This document shows, one piece after another, positions 22,192 to 32,622 of a stretch of DNA of 64,000 bases (position 1 is the stretch's first letter; every line of letters starts with the position of its first letter). This DNA is from Oreohelix idahoensis (Eukaryota > Mollusca > Gastropoda > Stylommatophora > Oreohelicidae), in contig JAMPIV010010572.1 in the NCBI GenBank assembly GCA_024509875.1, forward strand, positions 62,001 to 126,000. Direction: 5' to 3'. A model generated the notes under the pieces. The model did not search any database and was not told the origin of the DNA. It saw nothing but the letters and a program-made list of their open reading frames with translations. Made by a program: the position numbers and the translations under genes.

Positions 22192-23761
22192 TGTAAAGTG
22201 CAATCTTTACTATCTTGCAATATAATACATTTATATACTTATTATGTTCGCAAATATTTTGTAAACAAAGTATTTCCTTTTTTAAGTGCTTAAGGAGAAG
22301 TCATTTTTGAGTTACTTCCCTTGAAAAGAGTTCCGTCATCTTCGATCGGATTCCGCGGACGAATTTAGGCCTACTGCGATTTATTCTTTGCCTGGGTAGG
22401 AATAGATTGTTCTTGCTTCAGTATATCTATGGCCTGAATTTATACGTAGTGTTTGTATGAGTAGGACGAGTCTGTCTTATATATGGATATCTTTACATTT
22501 CTAAGTCGAACTATGTTGGTTGTCGCTAGAAAAGGTCAAAGGCTATGCAGCGGAAGTATCGCTAGCAAGGGGTGTGATTCATGGCTGTCATCCTGTCGGG
22601 ATGTCGAATTTTGTTGTAGCCGGCCTATCGCCGAAAAAGTGATCTATAAGTAAATGGGGAAAAGTGATAGTCATTTGGACATGTTGTATGTACTTTACCC
22701 CAGTGTTTATTCTCTTTTGCCAAGGAATGGCAAAGTTATATTTCGCATAGAAAGGTAAAACCACAATTTATTATGAACTTGGGCTTCGCCATCGTTGTCG
22801 ATAAGCAGATGCACAGTGGTACTTCTGAAAAGAATATTTATTCAAAGGAAGATGACATTCCTATGTATCAGCACTAGATTATATGATATTATTCAATTAC
22901 CTCTATGATAGAAGCTATGAAGAAATGAGAACATTTAACGAATGACCAATTTTGGTCTGTATCCAATAGTGAGTGGAGCTCACGAGAGAAGCACAGCCAT
23001 GTTGAAATTCATATACTTTGTATTTATCGAGTGAGAAAAAGGGATGCCTGTACTATCGCTCGATGAACCAAGAGATCACTGCTACATGTGAGAATCCATG
23101 TCTGGGATTCCTATATCTTTATGAAAAATATATATATTGAACTTTACGTGAAGGGATATTCGCTAGACGAGGTTAGGTCTAGGAGCCTTCCTATATATTG
23201 GTTATGGACTGACGTGCCCAGTCAGTAAAGCTAGATGATTTACATGATGGAACTCTGAATGCTTATTTACGAATGCTCCATTATGATATTTGCCAAGCAT
23301 GAATGCTAACTTAAGATGATATTCCTGTGATCAACATTATGCTGTCTATGTCGACATTTGTTCCTGTAACCATACACGTACTGTCCAAGTGTGCGTCTCA
23401 TTAAATGTTATAAAAAGACCACCGTAGTTCCAGTACTTCTTGAATTCGAACAGTATGAGTATGAGTGATGTACTACCAACCTGTCAACTCTATCGAATCA
23501 TTCTACCATTCGCGTACTGACATTCAGATACACACTCATTGTCTACACTCACATTCTTGTCGGAGCCTCATCACGTTCCAGGACAAGATGACCTGTATGA
23601 CCAAAACTGTGCTGGGTTTAATGAGTTGACAATCGTTACACTTTACTACACCAGTCCCAACATCTACATTTAACAACTGGTGGACATTTACGGCATTTAA
23701 CAAATAAAGCGTGATTTAACAACTAGTAGCCAGTATGAGTTAACAACTACAGAATTTAACA
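22192..23761. mobile_element. Solo LTR, 1570 bp
   Basis: The sequence starts TGTAAAGTGC and ends ATTTAACA, so it has TG...CA ends on either strand. The 5-mer ACCAT flanks it (22187-22191 and 23762-23766). The LINE reading frame joins cleanly across it once one copy of the 5-mer is discounted. It has no coding content. A solo LTR left by recombination between two LTRs explains this best. Orientation is uncertain. Confidence 0.85.
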
Positions 23762-23766
23762 ACCAT

Positions 23767-23974
23767 CCCTCTCTTCTCCAGCTCTTCCTTCCAGACTTGC
23801 AGGTTGGATTGGAGATGTGTCTCTGATTTAGCAATCAGGACAACATCATCAGCAAATGCTAGCTCTGAAATACAGACCTGTCTCATCTTCCAGTACCCCA
23901 CTGAATACTTTCTTGTTCTCTCCTTACATGCCTTGATGACATCGGCCATGAGGAGTATGAAAAGATAAGGTGAC
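23767..23974 (-). pseudogene. LINE RT palm fragment
   Basis: The minus strand reads SPYLFILLMADVIKACKE, LAFADDVVLIAKSETHLQSN and VWKEELEKRGM. FADD is the RT catalytic motif. The frame runs into the solo LTR and resumes at 22191 in the same LINE. Confidence 0.9.
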
Positions 23975-24039
23975 AGATAACATAAACAAGAACCAGAATT
24001 AAGTGAGATTGATCTCTGACCTTCGCAGGCATATACGCT

Positions 24040-24240
24040 CACATACTATGTCATTCCTCAGCGGAAATCTTAACCATAAAACTACGAATAGAAACGAACG
24101 AACGAACGAACGAACATTATTTTCAAAGGGTTTAGAATTGGGCACGCAGGCCCGTCTAACATTCTGTCCTTCCTTTCTCTCATCTTCCATACTGAATCCA
24201 TTTATTCTCACATGTATCCTAAATATTACTTAAATAATAA
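24040..24240 (+). repeat. Dispersed repeat R6, copy 2
   Basis: A (GAAC)n run at about 24092-24114, then ATTATTTTCAAAGGGTTTAG and TTTATTCTCACATG. It matches 20040-20240. Confidence 0.7.
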
Positions 24241-24242
24241 AG

Positions 24243-25378
24243 TAACAAAATGAAATAAAATCCCAACATTGTAACAGTACAATAACAGTTACACAGATTT
24301 ACAGTACCTTATCTTAATTAATATTAAACAGGACAAAATTATCTTTAAAACCTACATATTATGTTATGTAATTATTTAAGAACATAACGAAATTAGGGTG
24401 GCATGTAATCTGCACTCATGATGTATTTGAAAAGTCTGTGATTGAATGAATATGGACTAAGAGTATTTTTTTAAGTCGTGTGGAAGAGTATTCCACAGAT
24501 GAGCAGCAGTAAAAGCTAAACTTTTCTTGAATAAGTCGAGCCTAGGCTTGGGCATGTGTAATTTATTTAAGCGTTGACTGCGTCTTCTGCTGAATTTGAA
24601 AATAGGCCACAGATACGTTGGAGCATTCTGTGACAAGATTTTGTGAATAAATTTGGCTTTGTTGAAGAGAAGCCGCTTTCTTAGTGGTAATATGTTAAGA
24701 TATGTATATGCGTCTACACACTGTGTGAGGTTTTTGTCTGAAATTAAGCGCACTGCACGTTTTTGTAATGAATAGAGTCTTTTAGTGTTGGACATGGTGC
24801 AGCCATCCCAAATTGTGGAACAATAGTCTAGATGTGTTTGTATCTGGGATGTATAGAACATTTTTTCGTGTCTCCTCATCTAGGAAATGTTTGATTTTAG
24901 CTAACTGGTAAACTTTTTGTGCCGTTTGTTTGGTCAGTGCTTGTACATGCAAATTCCAACTTAAATATTGGTCAATTATGAGTCCTTGTGTTTTATTTTC
25001 ATTTACATTTTCAATTAAAGAGGTTCCAATGTAGAGCTGAAGTGTTGTTTTCGGTGAGTTTTGTAATTTTTGTCTAGTTGATGTTATCATACATTTTGTT
25101 TTAATGATATTTATTTGCATGCAGTTTTCATTGCTCCACTTAATAAGATTGTCTGTGTCGCTTTGTAATAATATTTCTAGCGTGTTGCAACTTTTATCAC
25201 TAGTATAAATGGTACAGTCATCGGCAAATAGGTCGCAGGATGAGTGCTCGATATGTAGTGGAAGGTCATTTATGTAAATGGAAAAAAGTAGAGGGCCGAG
25301 AATAGAACCCTGAGGAACAGAAAAGTGTGAAGACAAAAAATTAACAGGGAAAAGTGGAAATGGATGAAGAACCAACAC
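24243..25378 (-). mobile_element. Jockey/CR1-like LINE, 5'-truncated
   Basis: The minus strand encodes VPQGSILGPLLFSIYINDLP (RT block), LFADDCTIYTSDKS (catalytic FADD), and later THLDYCSTIWDG, QKRAVRLISDKN and HLWNTLPHDLKKYS. These are the RT palm, thumb and C-terminal region of Jockey/CR1-type LINEs. The frame shifts between 24782 and 24879, so two partial frames overlap. The endonuclease and ORF1 are missing. An A/T-rich 3' UTR runs to about 24243. Confidence 0.9.
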
Positions 25379-25807
25379 AAAGCACTTATAATATGGGTTT
25401 ACCCTCTGAACCCAATGATAGAGAAAGATAAATCTCTAAACGAAGAGAGAGAGAGTTGACAGGAGATAGATGGAACAAAAGAAGTACGAATAACTCAAAA
25501 GACATGAAAGGAAAGGTATAAAGTGCCGAAAAATTCAAAATTGCAAGCAGTGTGCAGGGCTCGACGAACAACACTTCAAAAAATTAACATGATTTCGGAA
25601 CTATCGTTGCACCCAGCAGTCCCGCCCCACACCAAACGCAGAGCGCCTTATATCGCAGCATCTAGATATTCTTATCTCTAATACATATATTCTTATCTCT
25701 AATACATATATTCTTATCTCTAGGTACATTTGTGGCGTTGTGTGTTGAAAATCGCGCTAATGGCCCCTGCCAACGAGGCACTATTTTTGTGGTGCCTAGT
25801 TGGCAGG
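25379..25807. other. Unassigned, with a 21-bp tandem run
   Basis: Three copies of ATATTCTTATCTCTAATACA lie at about 25665-25727. I see nothing else. Confidence 0.6.
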
Positions 25808-25990
25808 GAGGATAGTGTGATTCGCTTCCGTGGCTAGGCGGTGGTGCCGTTCGGAAGGTCCTGGGTTCGGTTCTCCGGTAAGCCTCTCACTCTGTTGTTT
25901 TTCTGTTGTCTAGTTTTCTACTTCTTTATTTCTCACGAATGCCTGAAACATACCTTTATGTGTGTGTGTAATATTTATTTAGCTAAAACT
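25808..25990 (+). mobile_element. tRNA-headed SINE, family A
   Basis: CCGTGGCTAGGCGGTGG (A-box-like), GGTCCTGGGTTCGGTTCTCC (B-box region), then TGTTGTTTTTCTGTTGTC and TTTATTTCTCACGAATGCC. It matches the copies at 9788 and 35706. Confidence 0.88.
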
Positions 25991-26211
25991 CTTACACGGC
26001 GCAAACGATGTATGGCTCACTAACTTAGCAAAGATAACCTAGCATCAGCGACTTTGCTGCATGGCAAGATAACGTAACTTACATTATTTAATTGCAGGAA
26101 AACGCAGTACGCTTTGCTCTGAATTGCAAACAGCTCGCTTCAACCATAACACTAACCAGAATGGATAAAAACCATCTGTAGGAATAATTGTATTGAATAA
26201 TGTAGAAGATT

Positions 26212-26743
26212 GGGGGTCGGAGTGGCTCAGAGGTATGGCGTCCGCCTCGTATTCAAGAGGTAGCGGGTTCAAATCCCAGTTGAGAGATTATTGAAATATT
26301 TTTGTCAGAACCAGTGGTCCTAATTACGCAATACTCTCCCCCCCCCCCCCCCCCCCCCCCCAACCAACCATCCCTCTTGGGTAGTGAGATCGGATACCTA
26401 GCCTTCTCGGACAAGGGCGAAAAAAATAGGAGGTCCCGTGTGCAAGTTGCGCAAGTTAAAAATCCCACGGCAGTTGGAAATCGTAAAGAGTAGGCTTATC
26501 AGGCCGCTGCCCTGGCAAAATTTAAAAAAAAATTAGGAAACCTACCCACCACAAAAAATATTTATAGAATGTGTGATTGCTATACATTATGTACACACAT
26601 TGGGATTCTCACCGGTGCTACGGAGTTCGTGCACTGCGCTTAGATCCTCCTTGTGGGAGGAGATCGGAGCACTGATGGCGTTGTCCGTGTGCAAAGAAGA
26701 TAGTTCTTAAAAACCAAAAAACAAAAACAAAAAAAAAAACAAA
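26212..26743 (+). mobile_element. Complete tRNA-headed SINE, family B
   Basis: The 13-mer AATGTAGAAGATT flanks it (26199-26211 and 26744-26756), a clean target duplication. The head has GAGTGGCTCAGAGGTATGG (A box) and GCGGGTTCAAATCCCAG (B box). The body contains a poly-C run (~26337-26360), CCTTCTCGGACAAGGGCG and GTCCCGTGTGCAAGTTGCGC. The tail is A/C-rich (CCAAAAAACAAAAACAAAA). At 532 bp it is long for a SINE. Confidence 0.93.
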
Positions 26744-26789
26744 AATGTAGAAGATTATAAACAGCATACAATGTCTGGAAATTATAATA

Positions 26790-26995
26790 TTAGCCACTTC
26801 AGTCATAACTGACTATGGGAATGCGGCCCTGGGGTGACAGCCCTCAGCTGCTAATTTCCCTGAAGTTTCTTTCGACGTTGTCTCCTTTCTTCTGCTTGCA
26901 GTGATAGCTTTTTTTCGCCCAATCTGAGGGCCACCGTAGAGAGCATCGCCACTTGGTGCGATCGGCAACTTCATCCTCCCAGGTCTGGAAATTAT
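26790..26995 (-). repeat. Dispersed repeat R5, second copy
   Basis: The minus strand matches 6800-6975 (complement of CAGTCATAACTGACTATGGG and CGCCCAATCTGAGGG). The minus-strand frame WEDEVADRTKW...LRWPSDWAKK suggests a LINE pol C-terminus. Confidence 0.6.
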
Positions 26996-26999
26996 TTAC

Positions 27000-27412
27000 A
27001 GCATATTTATTCATTCATGACTTTTCAACTCCCCAAGGAGCATAGGCCATCAACAAATTTATGTCAAGTCTTCCTATACCCGTGCCATCAACAAATTTAT
27101 GTCAAGTCTTCCTGTCACGTGCCATCAACAAATTTATGTCAAGTCTTCCTGTCACGTGCCATAAACAAATTTATGTCAAGTCTTCCTATACCCGTGCCAT
27201 CAACAAATTTATGTCAAGTCTTCCTGTCACGTGCCATCAACAAATTTATGTCAAGTCTTCCTATCCCGTGCCATCAACAAATTTATGTCAAGTCTTCCTG
27301 TCACGTGCTATCAACAAATTTATGTCAAGTCTTCCTATCCCGCGCCATCAACAAATTTATGTCAAGTCTTCCTGTCACGTGCCATCAACAAATTTATGTC
27401 AAGTCTTCCTGT
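27000..27412 (-). repeat. Minisatellite from a LINE-X2 3' end, left part
   Basis: The left edge is the LINE tail, minus strand (CTCCCCAAGGAGCATAGGCC on plus). From about 27044 the unit CATCAACAAATTTATGTCAA, then GTCTTCCTGTCACGTGC, repeats about ten times at 37-40 bp. The unit corresponds to the segment coding DRKTWHVFVE in the 18800 copy. The array stops at 27412 where copy D starts and resumes at 35986. Confidence 0.92.
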
Positions 27413-28349
27413 TGTTAAAGTACTGTCCGCCCGTTCGTTTATTCCCGTGTATTAAAAGAGTTTGTCTGCATTTGATATATGTATACCATCATTATTCCCA
27501 TATGTGTCTATATGAATGTTAGAACATTGGTATACAACAAAAGTGTCACGCGAATGTTTTGTTCGTGGGTGTGCCAAAAACTGCACTGTATCGTCCCTGT
27601 ATTATTTATGCAGTGTTCTCTCACAAGGGATCACGAATTAGTAATGTCTCAGATATGCCCAACAGCTCAACTATAACCAGGTAAGAAGCCAATGCTGTTC
27701 CGGTAAATTAACAACACAGTTTAATGAAAACTCATGATCCATGAGACATGATGAACCGTCCTTAGTTAATGTCATTCTGTCTATTCGTAACATAGTGTTA
27801 TACTCCTTGACGGTAATACATTGTTGCTTATTAGTCCCAATACTTCTATACATCTCTATGTATTGATTATATCCGTGCCCTTCTCCCGTACCTTCTGTTC
27901 AAACTCATTTAACTTCATTAACATGAAGTTCCCCAAAAGTCAGTACACATTAGCGACAGAGCAGGCAGGATCTTTAAGACTCCGATTTTTACGGTGTATA
28001 GACCTGCCAGTCTAAAAAATGTATAAGCATCACATTATACAGTATTAATAGTACTCATCCTGGTATACATTCCCATTCATGGCACGAATCAATATAACCC
28101 TTTCTACGGGTTTTCAAGCAAACCAGCACACACAAGGCTGTTCGCGTCTTGTTTATTTCTTGGGTCCATTTTTGTTCTCCACGTCATTGTTTCAATACCC
28201 AAAAAACTCCTACGTCATCCTTTTTTTACTGCGCGCAATAATAATGCACCTAAGTGTACTATTCACATATCTTCAAATATTTTCCCCAAACTCAACTCAG
28301 CGCTCTTTGATGCGCAACACCACAATGTTGTAAAAAACCATACGCAACA
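27413..28349 (-). repeat. Copy D 3' LTR (937 bp)
   Basis: Nearly identical to 34694-35985 once that copy's two insertions are removed. The polypurine tract (GTGGTAGGGGG on the minus strand, about 28352-28362) adjoins it. Small reading frames here recur in the other LTR and look incidental. Confidence 0.92.
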
Positions 28350-29016
28350 ATTACCCCCTACCACCGTTAAGAAAAAAGACACGTAGTTTCTTTTTTCTTC
28401 AAAATTGTACCACTTAAGGTAATTTAAAAAAAAAAAATACCAACATAATACTATCCTAAGTCTCAGTAAGTCTAATTCAGCTAATGTCTCATAATATAAT
28501 CAGTCAGTCGTCGATGAGATGAAACGGTGATAAACAAGTCATATAAATTACTGCCTTATGAATAAAATCCATGTAGGAAGTAATAATATTACTAAATTAA
28601 AACAAATTACGGGAAATCAACACCACCCTCGATTACCTCTAGTATCAATAATACTAGAACCAAAACTTATATAATATGGTTACATCTAATAGGATTACCT
28701 CTCCATAGGAAAATGATTGCAATAATGTGTACCTCACCAATACAGAGTACACTGCAAATCCCATATCTGTTTATTCCTGATCCAACCCCAGAAAATAGCA
28801 AATACATGCATAAATCGGTCCCAAATTACCTATTTCAATACCCCTAGGAACTTCTATAATATACACGCAAAAATACGCTATAGCATATCATTGCCGTACA
28901 GTCATATTATAGTACACTGTATGTGCACCTTACACCATAAATACCAAATTGGGTTCCGGATAACACTAATAAAAATTCAATGTCCCAATTACATCACCAC
29001 TACTGTTGACCATGGA
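28350..29016 (-). other. Copy D 3' untranslated region
   Basis: Lies between the RNase H stop and the 3' LTR. It contains the polypurine tract and AT-rich non-coding DNA. I see no envelope-like gene. Confidence 0.75.
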
Positions 29017-29610
29017 CTAACTGTCATTAAAAACTTGTGTACTGTCTTCCTGAGGGCACCTCGACAGTACGTCTGCAACCACATTGTCGGACCCTCGAAT
29101 TGCTTGAATAGTATAATTATACGGCTGCATCAGAATCGAATAACGGGCTGCTCGGGCGCATTTATGGTTCTTCGTCTTTAAATACGCCAAAGCTTTCTGA
29201 TCTGACTGTATTACGAAAGTTACACCTAACAGATACTTCTCTAATTTGGTTACTGCCCATACCACTGCGAGAAGTTCCTTTTCCAACACCGAATAATTCA
29301 TTTCCGCCTTGTTTAACTTTCTCGAAATGTACGTGATCGGATGCAGATGTCCATCAAATTGTTGAAGCAACACAGCACCAACGCCCTTGGACGAAGCGTC
29401 TGTTCGAAGAGTATAAAGATTATTAAGCCTGGGTAGTTTTAAAATCGGTGGGGATGAAAATAAATCCTTAATTTTAAGAAAAGCAGCATTGCATTCTGGA
29501 GTCCACCTAATTACATTAGGAGCCCCTTCCCTAAGTAGAGTGGACAGATCTGATGTAATTGAAGATAAGTTAGGAATAAATTTACCATAATATTGCACTA
29601 GTCCTAACAC
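29017..29610 (-). pseudogene. Copy D RT end and RNase H
   Basis: Starts in the RT connection (LGLVQYYGKFIPNLSS). RNase H follows, with catalytic-type residues in YTLRTDASSKGVGAVLL, SVLEKELLAVVWA and VIQSDQKAL, ending NVVADVLSRCPQEDST. RNase H removes the RNA strand of the RNA-DNA hybrid during cDNA synthesis. The domain is open, but its link to RT is broken by a one-base slip in a run of A (plus-strand T) near 29623-29632. Confidence 0.92.
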
Positions 29611-31640
29611 ACTACGGACTTGTTTTTTTTTGTCCTAGGAATGGAAAGATTTAGAATCTTGGAAACATTCTGCTCCAAAGTTTGAAGATTCCCATGACCA
29701 ATCCTATGACCTAGAAAAGTAATCTCAGAGAATCCAATATACACCTTAGATGGTCTAGCAGATAACCCAGCAGATCTGAGCGTGGACAATAGAGAGTGTA
29801 AACCGTGAAAGTGTTCTTCCCAAGTGTTGCTAAACAAACAAATATCATCTTTGTACGAGATTATATCTTGTCTATGCGAGAACAGAATTCTCATCATTCT
29901 AGTGAACGTAGCAGGTGCGTTCATCAGTCCAAAACACATAAAATTGAACTGGAACAACCCTCTGGGAGTAGCAAAAGCCGTAAAATGTTTACATCTTTCC
30001 TCCAACGGAACCTGCCAATAACCTTTTGACAGATCGAACTTACTGAAATATACTGCATCTGCTAATTTTGGTAAAAGATCATCCAATAATGGTAACGGTT
30101 CGGCGTCAAAAATTGTGACCTGATTTAATTTTCTAAAATCAATGCAGAGCCGAATGTTATTGTCTTTTTTTCTTATTACAACCATGGGAAAAGCAAAATT
30201 ACTTTGAGAAGAACTGATTATACCTAATTGCAGCATGTCATCTATTTCTTTGTTTACTTTGTCTTGAAAGTGTAATGATATCGGGTATGGACGCACTCTA
30301 ATAGCCTTTTCATCATTTAAAATGATGTCATGTGTGATGACATTTGTTTTGCCTTGTATGTCTGTAAGTACATCATGAAACGAATGTAATAATTCGGATA
30401 CATGTGTTTTGTTTTCAAGTGTAAGATTCGGACAGATTGTCACGTCCTCCCAAGTTTCGGTAGATTGAACCGGTAGACTAGGAAACGTCATTGATACAGC
30501 TGGGAAAGAAGATTCTTCTTCCTGAATAACTGATAAAGACGCCCAGCTCGTTGGATGTGAACCTACATTATCAACAGCGTGAAAGACTGCCTGAAGATGT
30601 TCAGGTCTTGAGTGAAACTCTTTCAACATGTTAATGTGAAAAATCTTTCTTTGTCCCTTAACATCAAGGACATAATCGACATCTGAAATACGTGACAGAA
30701 TCTTGAATGGACCACACCAAGTTATCAGTAGTCGATTCTGTTTGCTCGGTAAAAGCACGAACGCTTCGTCGCCTGGTACAAGAAGACGAAGACGTCTTGA
30801 GTGATTCTGTAACATACGAGCTTTTTCTTTAGCTCTCTTCGATGCATCTGTTGCCAGCTGACATGCATCCATGATTTTTTTCGTAAGATTTACAACATAC
30901 TCGTAAGACGATTGAGTTTCTTGCGACATGGAAGAATCAATCAACAAGTCTTTGATTAAAGATAATGGACCTCTGGGCTGAGCACCAAATACAAGTTGAA
31001 ATGGACTGAAACCTGTATGCTCATTCGGTATTTCACGATATGCAAAAAGTACCGCTGGTAAAACTCGGTCCCACTCTTTAGGAAAATCGATTGTAATCTT
31101 TCCTAACATCTGTTTTATTGATCGATTTAAACGCTCCACCATCCCGTTTGAGGCGGCGTGATATACGGAACTCAGTGATCTGTCTATATGAAACATTGCC
31201 ATAACCTCAGTCATTGCACCTGACACAAACTGAGAACCTCTGTCCGACAACAGTTTTCTCGGAAATCCGATTCTAGTAAAGATATGAAACAAAGCATCAG
31301 CCACATCCTGCGTAGCAATGTTCTTGAGTGGTATAGCATCTGGCCACCGCGTGCACAAATCTATACAAGTTAATACATATCTATGTCCTCTCGATGACAT
31401 TATAAGAAGTGGGCCAATAATGTCCACGGCCATCTTCTCAAATGGACGCACCGGAATATCGGCTGCTTGAATTGGAGCCAAATGACGTGCCCCTCTAGAC
31501 TTCACCTCCTGACAAGTAACACAAGAACGGCAAAACATCGCAATGTCTTTCGACATTCCCGGCCAGAAAAAAAGATGCCAGAATTCTAGATCTAGTACGA
31601 GAGTATCCCATGTGACCTGCACAACGGGAATCGTGAGCAT
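29604..31640 (-). pseudogene. Copy D integrase and RT
   Basis: From the N-terminus: end of the zinc-binding domain (FFWPGMSKDI, CRSCVTCQEV); the catalytic core with Asp in MAVDIIGPL, Asp in LSDRGSQFVSG and Glu in NGMVERLNRS; the GPF module (ITWCGPFKILSRISDVDY); a linker; then RT with FSKFDLSKGYWQVPL and YKDDICLF, ending at TFLGHRIGHGNL. Integrase inserts the cDNA; RT makes it. Integrase-before-RT is the Gmr1 arrangement. YKDD is unusual where YMDD or YIDD is common. The frame is shifted relative to the upstream protease (T run near 31568-31574) and the downstream RNase H. Confidence 0.93.
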
Positions 31641-32622
31641 GACTCAATATATAGGATCTCATTACCTTAGGCACCATGATCTGAGTAGTAATATGACAAG
31701 ATTTACTATCTCTGAATCTTCGCACTAATATGTCATTTACGATAGTATACCATTGTTTGTGAGAAGTATGACCATTCGTATCATCCTGTTGGACTAAACT
31801 AAAAAATTTCTTTAATGAAACATCACTGTTTTGTAAAGTAGAAAAAACTTCCTTGTTGATGTTACTGTATAACACATCATCATTAACTAGTGGCACAACA
31901 TTATGTTGAGACTGCTCCTGTGCTCGAGTAACCACAACATTAGCACTGTGTACGTGTTCTCGTTCCCAATCATTTATTTGCTCAAGAGTACACTCTTTAA
32001 AACCGTGAATGCGACCAAGAACTAAATCGCAAACTGGATTCGGCAACAAACATACTTTTATTTGTCCCGTAAAAAATGGCGTCGCGATATGAACCACCGC
32101 AGTTTGAAATTTCTCAATTCTACCACCAAACGTAATGCACTTAACCCATGCGCCTGTACAACAAGAAGAATCAACCAAACACTGTCGCACACCTACCGTC
32201 GTGCAACCTGAATCCTTTAATAAAGTTACTGGTATGCCATTAAGTAAGCCCTTGTGAAACTCTAAAGACCCGGTTCCTTCATGAGCTGACATAGCAGGTA
32301 ACGCCGGCAATGGGTGTCCACATCTCAGTCTGGATACCACTTCAGGCTGAAATAGATTCTTGCACTCAAAACATTCTTCCGCATTACCAAAGTCAAATGA
32401 ACAGCAAGCATTTGCTTGACTAACAGCGTTGTTATTATTATTTGTAATATCATTTTCTGCTCTCTGTACCGAATTTCCATGATGAGCAGACCGATGCGAA
32501 CTATTTGAACGAAATGCACTGCCATTATCTTGATTATTGCCATAAAAATTTCTCCTGTAATTCTGAGAATAACTAGATCTATTATTAATATTACCATGTT
32601 GATTATTTAGTTGCCCATTTCC
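31575..32622 (-). pseudogene. Copy D protease and integrase zinc domain
   Basis: The frame entered downstream of gag carries a Cys-rich piece (NAEECFECKNLF), then a retropepsin-like aspartic protease: LLKDSGCTTVGV (DSG catalytic triad) and CDLVLGRIHG. A linker follows, then the integrase His-rich N-terminus (YILSHAHDSRCAGHMGYSR). The protease would cut the gag-pol polyprotein. The frame is offset from gag near a GA-repeat at about 32620-32632 and from integrase at a T run near 31570. If these indels are sequencing errors, gag to RNase H could be one long frame. Confidence 0.85.

Larger units (their letters stand above)
21475..23974 (-). mobile_element. LINE, (TAAG)n family, 5'-truncated, split by a solo LTR
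   Basis: The 13-mer AGATAACATAAAC flanks the element (21462-21474 and 23975-23987), a clear target duplication. The 3' end (left) carries the family's TAAG tail: TTACTTACTTACTTAGTCG on the plus strand. Only the RT palm end and C-terminus remain. A solo LTR (22192-23761) with its own 5-bp duplication cuts the pol. Confidence 0.93.

Noticed and set aside
26225..26285. Possible tRNA gene (A and B boxes)
   Set aside because: It is the head of a complete SINE with its own target duplication.
27044..27412. Regular ~38-bp repeats that superficially suggest a CRISPR array
   Set aside because: No spacers: the units are contiguous and derive from a LINE 3' end in a eukaryotic genome. The apparent repetitive proteins across them are artefacts.
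27479..28015. Small frames repeated near 34760-35296
   Set aside because: They are in the two LTRs of copy D. No family resemblance.
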